Notes: generated by a model from the sequence alone, not told the origin. DNA of 50,503 nucleotides from Streptomyces sp. MZ04 (GCF_004684775.1 NZ_SRIC01000028.1:1-50503); one strand, 5' to 3'; numbered from the stretch's first letter, positions 34,681 to 43,358 are shown. Made by a program: numbers and translations.

Positions 34681-35984
34681 GCCGAGGCGGTGGCGGGCGC
34701 GGTGCCCGGCGGGGCACCGGCCGCCTTCGCCGCGCCCGCGTCGTCCGGCAGCTTCAGGAAGAGTGCGAGCACGGTGCTCACCGCATGCATCCCCGCGAAA
34801 ATCCAGACCACCCCAGCGACACCGAGCGGCCCGACGAAGACCGCGACGACGGCGGGGCCGACGAAGGTGCTGGCTCCCGCGCCGAGGTTGAGCGCGGACA
34901 GGGCCTGCCCCTTGTGCCGCGGCTCCAGCGAGGGCACCAGCGCCGAAAGCGGTACATATCCGGCCAGCGTAGCCCCGTAGAAGGCGGCGACCAGCAGTGC
35001 CAGGGGGAAGTCGTCGCCCGCCGCGTTCGGGACGTAGAAGAGCAGCAGTGTGCTGACGGTGCAGCCTGCGCCGCCGAACCAGGCAATGGTCCTGCGCCAG
35101 CCGAAGCGGTCGCCCACCACCCCGAACAGCAGGTTGGCGAAGATGTTGGTCGCGAACATCACGCTGAGCAGGTGCAGCCACTCGGTGAGGCTGAAGCCGA
35201 CCGTCTTCGTGAAGTGGATCGGCAGGATGACGAAGAAGCCGAACTGCGAGGCCGTGTTGATGACCCGCGCGAGCGAGCCCGCGCCGACCCGGGGATTGCG
35301 CCACAGGATCGTGACGCTGCCGAGGAGCGTGGCGAGCGGCCCTTCGCCCTCGCCCCGCGCCCGCTTCCCGCCCTGGTCGTCACGGACGAGGAGCAGGGCG
35401 ACGAGACCGCCCGCGGCCACCAGCGCCAGTGCGGACCACAGGGTGGCGTACGCCCCGATCTGCGGGATGAGCCCGCCGGCGACCAGCGAACCGAGGGTGG
35501 GCAGACCGCCGGTGAAGGCGAACCAGAACCAGCCCATGGCCGTGCCGAGCCGGGCGCGCGGCGCCACGGAGGCGATCCAGACCAGGAACCCGTAGGCGAA
35601 CAGCGGGTAGCCAAGGCCACGCAGGCCGTACCCGAGCATCATCAGCGGATAGCTGGTCATGGGGATGGCCGCGACGAGGAAGAGGAGCTGGAAGACGCCC
35701 CAGATGCCCAGGCCGGTCCACATGACCCGGCGCGGGCCCCACAAGTCGCAGAGCACTCCGGAGAGCCAGGCGGCGATGGCCGCGGCGGCGCCGTAGACGG
35801 TGAACAGCAGGGCGACCCGGGGCTGCGAGACGCCCTCGTCGAGCAGGTACGGCGAGAGATAGCCGGATTCGACACCGTCTCCGATCATGAAAAGGAGCAG
35901 CCCGAGGTAGCCCCAGGCGAGGGTCGGCGGAATGCCCAGGCGTGTGATCAGCGTACGCGGAGGAGGGGGCGAAGATGTCGTCAT
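34671..35984 (-). CDS. MFS transporter, polyol permease (RbtT/DalT/CsbX)-like
   Basis: A 437-residue major facilitator with about 12 hydrophobic segments. The N-terminal LAWGYLGLLLFMIGDGVESG and the following YLSPYLL resemble the polyol permease family (ribitol, arabinitol). The A-loop motif between helices 2 and 3 is reduced (LCDLWGPRRV). As the first gene of the kinase/phosphatase/dehydrogenase cluster it probably imports the substrate. ATG 35984 has GGGGAAGAG upstream. It is divergent from the deoR-type gene, so its promoter lies in 35985-36237. Confidence 0.85.
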   Translation of the reverse strand: MTTSSPPPPRTLITRLGIPPTLAWGYLGLLLFMIGDGVESGYLSPYLLDEGVSQPRVALLFTVYGAAAAIAAWLSGVLCDLWGPRRVMWTGLGIWGVFQLLFLVAAIPMTSYPLMMLGYGLRGLGYPLFAYGFLVWIASVAPRARLGTAMGWFWFAFTGGLPTLGSLVAGGLIPQIGAYATLWSALALVAAGGLVALLLVRDDQGGKRARGEGEGPLATLLGSVTILWRNPRVGAGSLARVINTASQFGFFVILPIHFTKTVGFSLTEWLHLLSVMFATNIFANLLFGVVGDRFGWRRTIAWFGGAGCTVSTLLLFYVPNAAGDDFPLALLVAAFYGATLAGYVPLSALVPSLEPRHKGQALSALNLGAGASTFVGPAVVAVFVGPLGVAGVVWIFAGMHAVSTVLALFLKLPDDAGAAKAAGAPPGTAPATASAPA

Positions 35985-36152
35985 CGACTCTTCCCCTTTC
36001 TGCGGCGGGGGCAGGAGGGAGGGACGAGCTGATGGAACAGCTGGCCGGAAACGCGAGTCAATGGCGGCCGGAATCTTCCCATCAGGGCGGCGACCTGCCA
36101 TGTTGCGTCGCACCGGAGCCGCTCGAGGACGCCGTTCTCCTCGGGAGAGGTA

Positions 36153-36176
36153 CGTTAAATCCGTGCGAACATAACG
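36153..36176. promoter_or_regulatory. Possible DeoR operator
   Basis: CGTTA (36153-36157) and TAACG (36172-36176) form an inverted repeat spaced by 14 bases, in an AT-richer patch of the divergent transporter/deoR intergenic region. Binding by the adjacent DeoR protein is inferred from position only. Confidence 0.35.
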
Positions 36177-36237
36177 CGGCGAGTTCACACGCCTGCCCCG
36201 CGCAGCACGGGGCACGGCCACCGGAGGGAGCGCTGCG

Positions 36238-37023
36238 ATGGACCGGGTCGAGGCCCAGGATGAGCGGCGGCGGCAGATGCGCGAGGCCGTCATCGGCCGC
36301 GGCTTCGTGCGCACCGCGGACCTCGCCGCGGAGTTCGGCATCAGCCTGATGACCGCGCACCGCGATCTGGACGCCCTTCAGGCACAGGGCTGGCTGCGCA
36401 AGGTGCGCGGCGGTGCGACCGGGCTTCCGTCGGCGCAGTTCCACGGCAGCGTCGCGGAGCGGATGGCCACCATGGCGCAGACCAAGCAGCTCCTCGCGCG
36501 GGCCGCCGCGACACTGCTTGTGCCGGGTCAGACCGTGCTGCTCGACGACAGCACGACATGTCTGCTCCTTGCACACCAGGCCACCGAGCACACCCCGCTG
36601 ACCGTGATCACCAACTCGCTGCCGGCCATCACCACGCTCGCGAAGGAACCCGGCATCTCACTGATCACGCTGGGCGGTGCGTACTTCCCGGCGTACGACG
36701 CGTTCATGGGCCTGCACACCGCGGACGCGGTCCGCGCCTTTCGCGCCGACGTCCTGTTCATGTCCACGACGGCCGTCACCAACGGCCGTTGCTATCACAC
36801 CTCGCCGGAAACGGTGCAGGTCAAGCGGGCCATGATGGAGTGCGCTGCGCGTCGGGTGCTTGTCGCGGACCACACCAAGTTCTGCAAGGACGGGCTGTAC
36901 GCCCTTGCGCCGCTGACCGACTTCGATCTGCTGATCGTGGACGACGGCCTGGCGGCGGAGCAGGTGCGGGCGGTGCGCGCGGCCGGCACCGAGGTGATGG
37001 TGGTGCCGGCCCGCGAGCAGTGA
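36238..37023 (+). CDS. DeoR-family transcriptional regulator
   Basis: A 261-residue DeoR regulator. The N-terminal winged HTH (about 8-65) contains TADLAAEFGISLMTAHRDLD and the wing GWLRKVRGGA. The C-terminal sugar-phosphate sensor domain has DDSTTCLLLA, TVITNSLPAI and VADHTKF. It is divergent from the polyol-type transporter operon and probably represses it until a phosphorylated intermediate binds. ATG 36238 has GGAGGGAG seven bases upstream. The stop lies four bases from that of the convergent TetR gene. Confidence 0.92.
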   Translation: MDRVEAQDERRRQMREAVIGRGFVRTADLAAEFGISLMTAHRDLDALQAQGWLRKVRGGATGLPSAQFHGSVAERMATMAQTKQLLARAAATLLVPGQTVLLDDSTTCLLLAHQATEHTPLTVITNSLPAITTLAKEPGISLITLGGAYFPAYDAFMGLHTADAVRAFRADVLFMSTTAVTNGRCYHTSPETVQVKRAMMECAARRVLVADHTKFCKDGLYALAPLTDFDLLIVDDGLAAEQVRAVRAAGTEVMVVPAREQ

Positions 37024-37027
37024 GGGG

Positions 37028-37705
37028 TCAACTCCGGGCCGCGCCGGGGAGATCCGAGGTCAGATAGGCGATGACCATGTCCCCCAGCATCGTCCGGTAG
37101 TGCTCGCGGCGAGGCGCCTCGGTGAGGTCACGGCCGAAGAGCGCGCGGAAGGTGTGCCGGTTGGAGACGCGGAAGAAACAGAACGAGCTGATCATCGCGT
37201 GCAGGTCGACGGCGTCCACCTCGGCCGTGAACACGCCCTGCTCGCGCCCGGCTTCGAGGATGGAGGCGATGACGTCGATCGCCGGGGAGCTGAGCGATGC
37301 GAGACTCGGCGAGGCTCCGATGTGCTTCGCCTCGTGGATGTTCTCGATGCTGACGAGGCGGATGAAGTCCGGGTGTGCCTCATGGTGGTCGAAGGTGAGC
37401 TCGGCAAGGCGGCGGATGGCCGACACCGGGTCCAGATGCCCGACGTCGAGCTGCTGCTCCTCGTGCCGGATGACCGCGTACGCACGCTCGAGGACCGCGG
37501 TGAACAGCTGATCCTTGCTGCCGAAGTAGTAGTAGATCATCCGCTTCGTGGTGCGCATGCGGGCCGCGATCTCGTCGACCCTCGCCCCCGCGAAGCCCAT
37601 GCGGGCGAACTCCTCGGTGGCCACCTCGAGGATCTCCACCCGCGTACGGGCCGCGTCCCGGGTTCGCTTGGCGGGCGGGGACGGCGGGGGGACGGCGGCG
37701 GCCAT
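37028..37705 (-). CDS. TetR-family regulator of the quinate/shikimate module
   Basis: A 225-residue TetR regulator. The N-terminal HTH (about 20-65) reads EEFARMGFAGARVDEIAARM followed by RTTKRMIYYYFGSKDQLF; the MIYYYFGSKD form is typical. The C-terminal ligand domain is TetR_C-like. It is the last gene of the operon with shikimate dehydrogenase and QsuB-type genes, so it probably controls these through the ACTANNTAGT palindromes at 40458 and 41956. ATG 37705 has GAGGAG six bases upstream. Confidence 0.9.
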   Translation of the reverse strand: MAAAVPPPSPPAKRTRDAARTRVEILEVATEEFARMGFAGARVDEIAARMRTTKRMIYYYFGSKDQLFTAVLERAYAVIRHEEQQLDVGHLDPVSAIRRLAELTFDHHEAHPDFIRLVSIENIHEAKHIGASPSLASLSSPAIDVIASILEAGREQGVFTAEVDAVDLHAMISSFCFFRVSNRHTFRALFGRDLTEAPRREHYRTMLGDMVIAYLTSDLPGAARS

Positions 37706-37742
37706 GCAGCTCCTCAGGGCGGACTTTCCGGCGCCGGTCAGT

Positions 37743-39548
37743 CTAATGCTGGTGAAGATGCTGGGCGGCGAGCCGTACGGCGGCGTTCTGGGCCCCGTAT
37801 CCCCGGTAGCCGCCTGTGCGCTGCACCAGCTCGAAGAAGACCCGTCCGACCGTGGCGGTATAGCAGTGGAAGAACTCTCCGTGCTCGTCCCGGTCGTAGA
37901 GAATGCCGAGGTCCGCCAACGTGGCCAGGTCCTGGGGGTCCAGTTCGTGGCGGGCGTCGAGGTCGTCGTAGTAGTTGGCGGGGATCGGCAGCAGGGCCGC
38001 GCCCCGTTCCCGGACGCGCCGGGCGGCGCCGACGATGTCGTCCGTCGCCAGCGCGATGTGCTGAAGGCGGGTGGCATCGGCGTCCGGCGCCGGGGCGATG
38101 TTGAGGACGATGCGTACACCGCCGCCGGGGGACGCGACGGCCCGGCTGCGCACGAGTCCGTAGGGGTCGGCCAGATCGAGGCTGTCGTCCGCCTCAAGGC
38201 CCAACACGCCCCGGTGGAACAGAGATGCCTCGTCGAACTGGTGCCAGGGCTGGGTGAGGGCGATGTGGTCGATGTGGTGGATGAGCCCGGCCGGTTCGCT
38301 CCGCTCCCCCGACGTGGTGCGCGACGGTGCGCCGGTGAAGTCACCGGTCCAACTGGGGTGGTCGGACTGCTTCGTGCGGCAGAAGAAGACCTCTGTGCCG
38401 TCGGGTGCGGCTACCGCGTCCAGCGGTGCGTCATGCGGGGCGCGGCGACGCGGCACCACGGGTGCGAGCACCGCCTCGGCGCGCCGTGCCGCTTGGTCCG
38501 GGTCGGGGGTTTCCACGCCGATGGCGGTCAGCGCCGGGCCCTGACGGCGGCCGCTGACCCCGGTGTTGAGCAGGATCCGGGCCTGCCCCTGTTCCCAGAG
38601 TTCGACCGGCTTCCAGGTGTGCCGTGCGGTGTGGGCGAAGCCGATGGCTTCGAGCACTCCGCGCAGCGGCTCGGTGTCGGCCGCGGTCAGCTCGGCGAAG
38701 GTGAAGCCGGAGGGGGCGGCCGCGGCGGGGAGCGCGGACAGGCCGGCCGACTCCTCGAGGAGGAGCAGCGAGCGGAGCGCGTCGACGGCGGTGGAGGCCG
38801 CCCCCGCCTGCCGGAAGACGTCGTTGAACACTTCGAGCGACAGGGGCCCTTGGTATCCGGCCCGGACCGTTGCGGCCACCAGAGGGGCGAGGTCGAAGCC
38901 GCCCTGGCCGGGGAAGCAGCGGTAGTGCCGGCTCCACTGCAGGACGTCCATCGCCATCAGGGGTGCGTCCGCCAGCTGGAGGAAGAAGATCTTCTCGCCG
39001 GGGATGTCCGCGATGCCCTTGGGGTCGGAGCCGCGGGAGAGGATGTGGAAGCTGTCGAGGCAGGTGCCGAGGGCCGGGTGGTCCGCCTGTTCGACGATCC
39101 GCCAGGCGTGGTCGTACGTGCTGACGTGCCGGCCCCAGGCCAGCGCCTCGTAGGCGATGCGGATGCCATGGGCCGCTGCCCGGTCGGCGAGCAGCCGCAG
39201 TTGCTCGGCGGCGAGCGCGTCGTCGTCGACCGACTCGGGGGCGACGCTGGAGCAGACGAGGAGCAGGTCCGCGCCGAGCCGTTCCATCACGGCGAACTTG
39301 CGTTCCGCACGCCGCAGATTGCGGGCGAGCGTGTCGGCGGGGACGGCCTCGAAGTCGCGGAACGGCTGGTAGAGGTCGATGCCCAGGCCCAGGTCCGCAC
39401 AGCGAAGGCGCACCTCCTCGGGGCTGAGCGGGCCGCCGAGCAGATCGTTCTCGAAGATCTCCACGCCGTCGAATCCGGCGGTGGCGATGGCGGTGAGCTT
39501 CTCGGACAGCGGGCCGCTGAGCGAGACCGTGGCGATCGATGTGCGCAT
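37743..39548 (-). CDS. qsuB: Two-domain 3-dehydroshikimate dehydratase (QsuB type)
   Basis: A 601-residue fusion. The N-terminal TIM barrel (about 1-270) is a metal-dependent 3-dehydroshikimate dehydratase converting 3-dehydroshikimate to protocatechuate. The expected metal ligands E134, D165, Q191 and E239 and catalytic His168 are all present (AYEALAWGR, CLDSFHIL, FFLQLADA, LSLEVFND). The C-terminal part (about 285-601) is a VOC/HPPD-like domain with HHIDHIALT, LQHIALATDD and FFELVQRTGGY supplying H-H-E metal ligands; its role in this family is unresolved. GGAG precedes ATG 39548. It lies 18 bp after the shikimate dehydrogenase gene. Confidence 0.92.
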   Translation of the reverse strand: MRTSIATVSLSGPLSEKLTAIATAGFDGVEIFENDLLGGPLSPEEVRLRCADLGLGIDLYQPFRDFEAVPADTLARNLRRAERKFAVMERLGADLLLVCSSVAPESVDDDALAAEQLRLLADRAAAHGIRIAYEALAWGRHVSTYDHAWRIVEQADHPALGTCLDSFHILSRGSDPKGIADIPGEKIFFLQLADAPLMAMDVLQWSRHYRCFPGQGGFDLAPLVAATVRAGYQGPLSLEVFNDVFRQAGAASTAVDALRSLLLLEESAGLSALPAAAAPSGFTFAELTAADTEPLRGVLEAIGFAHTARHTWKPVELWEQGQARILLNTGVSGRRQGPALTAIGVETPDPDQAARRAEAVLAPVVPRRRAPHDAPLDAVAAPDGTEVFFCRTKQSDHPSWTGDFTGAPSRTTSGERSEPAGLIHHIDHIALTQPWHQFDEASLFHRGVLGLEADDSLDLADPYGLVRSRAVASPGGGVRIVLNIAPAPDADATRLQHIALATDDIVGAARRVRERGAALLPIPANYYDDLDARHELDPQDLATLADLGILYDRDEHGEFFHCYTATVGRVFFELVQRTGGYRGYGAQNAAVRLAAQHLHQH

Positions 39549-39566
39549 GGTGTTCTCCGTGAGGTG

Positions 39567-40427
39567 TCAGGCCGGGAAGGCGGCCAGATCGCCGAGGTCG
39601 GCGAGCATCGGTCCGGTGTGCGGTTCGAGTCCGGTGAAGAGCCGGAAGGCGTCGGCCGCCTGGAAGACGGCCATGCCGCCGCCGTCGAGGGTGCGGCAGC
39701 CGATGGCGCGGGCCTCGCGCAACAGCTCGGTCTCCAGCGGCCGGTAGACGACCTCGGCCACCCAGAGGCCGGGCCTGAGCAGGGCGGCCGGCAGGGGCAG
39801 GCCCGGGTGCGCGACCATGCCGGTCGGTGTGGCGTGCACGAGCCCGTCCGCGGCGGCGACGCGCTCGGGCGCCGCGTCGGTCGGCGCGGACATCGCGCGG
39901 CCGGGCCCGAAGCGCGCGTTCAGCGCGGCGGCGAGCGTGGCGGCGCGGGCCGGGTCGGTGTCGACCAGGGTGATCCGGTCGACGCCGAGGTTCAGCAGCG
40001 CGTGCGCCACCGCGGCACCCGCACCGCCCGCGCCGAGCTGCACGACGTCACCGGTCGGCGCGTCGGCCAGGCCGCGGGCGAAGGACTGGGCGAAGCCGGT
40101 GGCATCGGTGTTGTGCCCGATGGCGCGTCCGCCCCTGAAGACGACGGTGTTCACGGCGCCGAGCTCGGCGGCCTCCGGGGCGAGCTCGTCGAGGTGCTCG
40201 ATGACCAGCTGCTTGCAGGGGTGGGTGATGTTCAGCCCGTCGAAGCCGAGGCGGTGGGCGGCGCGGACAAGATCGCCGACGGCCTCGGGCGCGACGCCGA
40301 GGACGTCGATGTCGAGGGTGCGGTAGATGAGGCGAACACCGTGCCGGTCCGCCTCGCGCTCGTGCAGGGCGGGGCTCAGGGAGGGGCCGATTCCGGAGCC
40401 GATCAGGCCGGTGAGGTACGAGGTCAT
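39567..40427 (-). CDS. Shikimate/quinate dehydrogenase
   Basis: A 286-residue AroE-fold dehydrogenase. The N-terminal substrate part has GIGPSLSPALHE and FDGLNITHPCKQ (catalytic Lys), and the Rossmann motif is QLGAGGAGAAVAHALL with LVDTDPARA after it. The Asp in LVDTDP suggests NAD rather than NADP preference, as in catabolic quinate/shikimate dehydrogenases. It would produce 3-dehydroquinate or 3-dehydroshikimate for the QsuB-type dehydratase. ATG 40427 was chosen over TTG 40430, with GGGAA upstream. A palindromic operator stands 31 bases upstream. Confidence 0.9.
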   Translation of the reverse strand: MTSYLTGLIGSGIGPSLSPALHEREADRHGVRLIYRTLDIDVLGVAPEAVGDLVRAAHRLGFDGLNITHPCKQLVIEHLDELAPEAAELGAVNTVVFRGGRAIGHNTDATGFAQSFARGLADAPTGDVVQLGAGGAGAAVAHALLNLGVDRITLVDTDPARAATLAAALNARFGPGRAMSAPTDAAPERVAAADGLVHATPTGMVAHPGLPLPAALLRPGLWVAEVVYRPLETELLREARAIGCRTLDGGGMAVFQAADAFRLFTGLEPHTGPMLADLGDLAAFPA

Positions 40428-40457
40428 CAACAGTTCCCGTGGGTCGGCTTATGTACG

Positions 40458-40469
40458 AACTAGTTAGTT
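40458..40469. promoter_or_regulatory. Palindromic operator, shikimate dehydrogenase promoter
   Basis: AACTAGTTAGTT shares ACTAG(T/G)TAGTTAA with the site at 41956-41983. It lies in the AT-rich patch 40449-40475 upstream of the shikimate dehydrogenase/QsuB/TetR operon and is probably the TetR site. Confidence 0.55.
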
Positions 40470-40486
40470 AAGTATGGAGCCAGTAG

Positions 40487-40514
40487 GGCCCCTCGGGGAA
40501 GCCCCCGAGGGGCC
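40487..40514 (-). terminator. Stem-loop terminator after the MHS transporter
   Basis: GGCCCCTCGGGG (40487-40498) pairs perfectly with CCCCGAGGGGCC (40503-40514) around a 4-base loop, 14 bases past the transporter stop. It separates the transporter from the following operon. Confidence 0.75.
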
Positions 40515-40528
40515 TCGGCGTGGCGCGT

Positions 40529-41902
40529 TCAGAGGGTGGCGGCCTCGCGGACCGCTCCCGGCGCCTTCTCGTCGCCGGTGCGCAGGCCGAGATCGGCCGT
40601 GGGCACGCGGTGCGTCTCGCGCCCTGTGGCCACGGCGATCGCGCAGACCGCGCAGAAGGCGGCGGTGAAGATCGCGACGCCGAGCCAGCCGTCACCGTCG
40701 GGCCCGTCGATCTGTGCCGCGAAGGTCACCGCGAAGCCGGAGATGGCGAACCCGATCTGGGTACCGATGGCCATGCCGGAAAGGCGGACCCTGGCGGGGA
40801 ACATCTCGCCGTAGAACGAGGGCCAGATGCCGTTGGCCGCGCTGTAGACGACGCCGAACAGCAGCACTCCGGTCACGAAGACCAGCGGGTAGCTGCCGGT
40901 CGAGACCGCCCAGAGATAGACGAAGATCATCACGCCGCTGCCGAGGGCGCCGACGAGGAAGACGGGCTTGCGGCCGATCCGGTCCGAGAGCCCGGCCCAG
41001 AGCGGGATGGCGAGCAGGGCCACGGCGTTGGCGCTGCCGGCGACCCAGAGCATGCCCGTCTTGCCGAGGCCGACCGCGTCACTCGTGGCGTACGAGAGGG
41101 CCCAGACGGAGAAGATCGTGCTGACCGTGGCGATCAGCGCCGCCGCGACCACTCGCAGCACATCGGCCCAGTGGTTCCTGAGCAGATCCGCCAGCGGCAT
41201 CCTGGCCACTTCCTTGTCGGCCGAGACCTGCTGGAAGACAGGGGTCTCCTCGAGGGTGCGGCGGATGACGTATCCGGCGACCGCGACGAGGGCGCTGAGC
41301 AGGAAGGGAATGCGCCAGCCCCAGCCGTAAAGCTGCTCGTCCGGGAGAGCGGCGACCGGAAGGAACACCAGGGTCGCGAGGAGCTGACCGGCCTGGGTGC
41401 CGTTGAGGGTGAAGCTCGTGTAGTAGGCGCGCCGGTGTTCCGGTGCGTGCTCCAGCGTCATCGCGTTCGCGCTGGCCTGCTCGCCTGCCGCGGACAGCCC
41501 CTGGAACACCCGCATCAGCACAAGCAGCACCGGAGCGACGGTGCCGACCTGCGCGTACGTGGGCAGACAGCCGATGAGGAAGGTGGACAGACCCATGAGG
41601 ATCAGCGTCCAGACCATGATCTTCCGACGGCCGAGCCGGTCACCGAAGTGGCCGAGGACGAGGGCGCCGAGGGGACGGGCGGCGTAGGCGACGCCGAAGG
41701 TCGCCAGGGAGATCAGGGTGGCGGTGGCCGGGTCGTCCGGGTCGAAGAAGACCTTGGGGAAGACGAGGGCCGCCGCGCTGCCGTAGATGAAGAAGTCGTA
41801 GTACTCCAGCGCGCTGCCGATCCAGGCGGCGAAAGCGGCCTTGCGTGGCCTGCCCTGGGGCGGCTCGGCCGACGCGGCGTCGGCCTGCGGGTGAGCGGAC
41901 AC
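40529..41902 (-). CDS. MHS-family (ShiA-like) MFS transporter
   Basis: A 457-residue metabolite:H+ symporter. The N-terminal IGSALEYYDFFIYGSAAALV and the loop GHFGDRLGRRKIM are diagnostic of the MHS family (ShiA, KgtP, ProP). About 12 membrane segments follow. Given the adjacent shikimate dehydrogenase and dehydroshikimate dehydratase genes, shikimate, quinate or dehydroshikimate import is likely. GTG 41902 has GAGGAG five bases upstream. Its promoter region contains the 28-bp palindromic operator at 41956. Confidence 0.9.
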   Translation of the reverse strand: MSAHPQADAASAEPPQGRPRKAAFAAWIGSALEYYDFFIYGSAAALVFPKVFFDPDDPATATLISLATFGVAYAARPLGALVLGHFGDRLGRRKIMVWTLILMGLSTFLIGCLPTYAQVGTVAPVLLVLMRVFQGLSAAGEQASANAMTLEHAPEHRRAYYTSFTLNGTQAGQLLATLVFLPVAALPDEQLYGWGWRIPFLLSALVAVAGYVIRRTLEETPVFQQVSADKEVARMPLADLLRNHWADVLRVVAAALIATVSTIFSVWALSYATSDAVGLGKTGMLWVAGSANAVALLAIPLWAGLSDRIGRKPVFLVGALGSGVMIFVYLWAVSTGSYPLVFVTGVLLFGVVYSAANGIWPSFYGEMFPARVRLSGMAIGTQIGFAISGFAVTFAAQIDGPDGDGWLGVAIFTAAFCAVCAIAVATGRETHRVPTADLGLRTGDEKAPGAVREAATL

Positions 41903-41955
41903 GTGAACTCCTCGGGGACGGAACGGGTGGCGAGCGGTGCACACCCGGCACGTAC

Positions 41956-41983
41956 AGTTAACGTACTAGGTAGTTAATTAACT
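41956..41983. promoter_or_regulatory. 28-bp palindromic operator, transporter promoter
   Basis: Concentric inverted repeats: outer AGTTAA (41956-41961) with TTAACT (41978-41983), inner ACTA-GG-TAGT (41965-41974), sharing one centre. The inner part matches the site at 40458. It lies 54 bases upstream of the MHS transporter start. Confidence 0.65.
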
Positions 41984-42042
41984 TGGCAGTGATGTTCGCC
42001 CGCCCCTCAGGCCGTGTCAATACATCGGGCCGTAACACCCAT

Positions 42043-42092
42043 CCGGGGGTGGCCCCGAGAGCCTCAAGAGAGGTCCTCGGGGCCACCCCCGG
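42043..42092 (-). terminator. Strong stem-loop terminator after the acyl-CoA dehydrogenase gene
   Basis: CCGGGGGTGGCCCCGAG (42043-42059) pairs perfectly over 17 bp with CTCGGGGCCACCCCCGG (42076-42092), 12 bases past the stop. It also faces the transporter promoter. Confidence 0.85.
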
Positions 42093-42104
42093 AAACTGGC
42101 GACC

Positions 42105-43295
42105 TCAGCGACGCACCCGCGGCATCCCAAGGCCGATCCACGAGATGATCTCCCGCTGGATCTCGTTGTTGCCGCCGCCGAAGGTGAAGATGACGGCGCT
42201 GCGGTAGCCGCGCTCCAGTTCGCCGTGGAGCACGGCGCCCGCGGAGCCCTCCTTCAGGGCGCCGGCCGCGCCGACGACCTCCATGAGCCAGGCGTACGCG
42301 TCGCGGCGGGCCTCGGAGCCGTACACCTTGACGGCGGAGGCGTCCTGGGGGGTGAGGGTGCCCTCCTGGACGGCGTTCACCATCTGCCAGTTGAGGAGTT
42401 TCATCGCGTCCAGCTTGGCGTGGGTCCTGGCCAGGCGCTGGCGGACCCAGCCCAGGTCGATGACGCGGCGGCCGTCGGCGAGCTTGGTGTCGGCGGCCCA
42501 GCGCTGCACGTCGTGGAAGGCGCGGATGGCCATGGTGCCGTGGGCGGCGAGGGTGACGCGTTCGTGGTTGAGCTGGTTGGTGATGAGCCGCCAGCCCTTG
42601 TTCTCGTCGCCTACTCGGCGTGAGACCGGGACGCGGATGTTCTCGTAGTAGCTGGCCGTGGTGTCGTGCGAGGCAAGGGTGTTGATGATGGTGCAGGAGT
42701 AGCCGGGGTCGGACGTCGGGACGAGGAGCATGGTGATGCCCTTGTGCGGCGGGGCGTCCGGGTCGGTGCGGACGGCGAGCCAGACCCAGTCGGCGGTGTC
42801 GCCGTTGGTGGTCCAGATCTTCTGGCCGTTCACCGTGTAGTGGCCGGTGGCCTCGTCGCCCTCCCTGACCGCCTTGGTCTTCAGGGCGGCGAGGTCGGTC
42901 CCCGCGTCGGGCTCGCTGTAGCCGATCGCGAAGTCGAGTTCCCCGGAGAGGATCCTCGGCAGGAAGTACGCCTTCTGCTCCTCCGTACCGAACCGCATGA
43001 TCGTCGGCCCGACGGTGTTCAGGGCCATCAGCGGCAGCGGGACCCCGGCCTGGGCGGCCTCGTCGAAGAAGATGAACTGCTCCATGGGCGTGAGCCCGCG
43101 CCCGCCGTACTCCTCGGGCCAGCCGACGCCGAGCCAGCCGTCGGTGCCGAGGCGCCGGACGGTCTCCCGGTAGAACCGCTTCTGGGCGGCGGGGTCCTCG
43201 TACCGGGCATAGGCGTTGTCGGGCACGAGGTCGGCGAAGTAGGCGCGCAGCTCGGTGCGCAACTTCCGCTGCTCAGGCGTGTATTCGAGGTGCAC
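42105..43295 (-). CDS. Acyl-CoA dehydrogenase (FadE26-like)
   Basis: A 396-residue FAD acyl-CoA dehydrogenase. Features: GYSEPDAGTDLAALKTKA (flavin/substrate loop), KIWTTNGDTADW, RRVGDENKGWRLITNQLNHER, and C-terminal FTFGGGNNEIQREIISW. The motif style (EPDAGTD, GGGNNEIQR) is that of actinobacterial steroid-type enzymes such as FadE26/FadE17, which work as heteromeric pairs. No partner is adjacent. GTG 43295 has AGGAGG six bases upstream. A KstR-type box stands 64 bases upstream, matching the one at the enoyl-CoA hydratase/acyl-CoA synthetase promoter. Confidence 0.9.
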   Translation of the reverse strand: MHLEYTPEQRKLRTELRAYFADLVPDNAYARYEDPAAQKRFYRETVRRLGTDGWLGVGWPEEYGGRGLTPMEQFIFFDEAAQAGVPLPLMALNTVGPTIMRFGTEEQKAYFLPRILSGELDFAIGYSEPDAGTDLAALKTKAVREGDEATGHYTVNGQKIWTTNGDTADWVWLAVRTDPDAPPHKGITMLLVPTSDPGYSCTIINTLASHDTTASYYENIRVPVSRRVGDENKGWRLITNQLNHERVTLAAHGTMAIRAFHDVQRWAADTKLADGRRVIDLGWVRQRLARTHAKLDAMKLLNWQMVNAVQEGTLTPQDASAVKVYGSEARRDAYAWLMEVVGAAGALKEGSAGAVLHGELERGYRSAVIFTFGGGNNEIQREIISWIGLGMPRVRR

Positions 43296-43358
43296 GGCCC
43301 CTCCTGCGTTCGCTGGCCGACATGGCCTTGTACGGCCTCGACTTGACGGCGCACACAG

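Noticed and set aside
34641..36032. Plus-strand 463-codon open frame rich in Gln/Glu/Arg
   Set aside because: It is the antisense of the MFS transporter; hydrophobic codons read backwards give charged residues.
40452..40472. KstR-type site within the shikimate dehydrogenase promoter (GAACTAGTTAG)
   Set aside because: AACnnGTT is present but the outer T and A of the consensus are reversed, and the site fits better with the ACTANNTAGT pattern shared with 41956.
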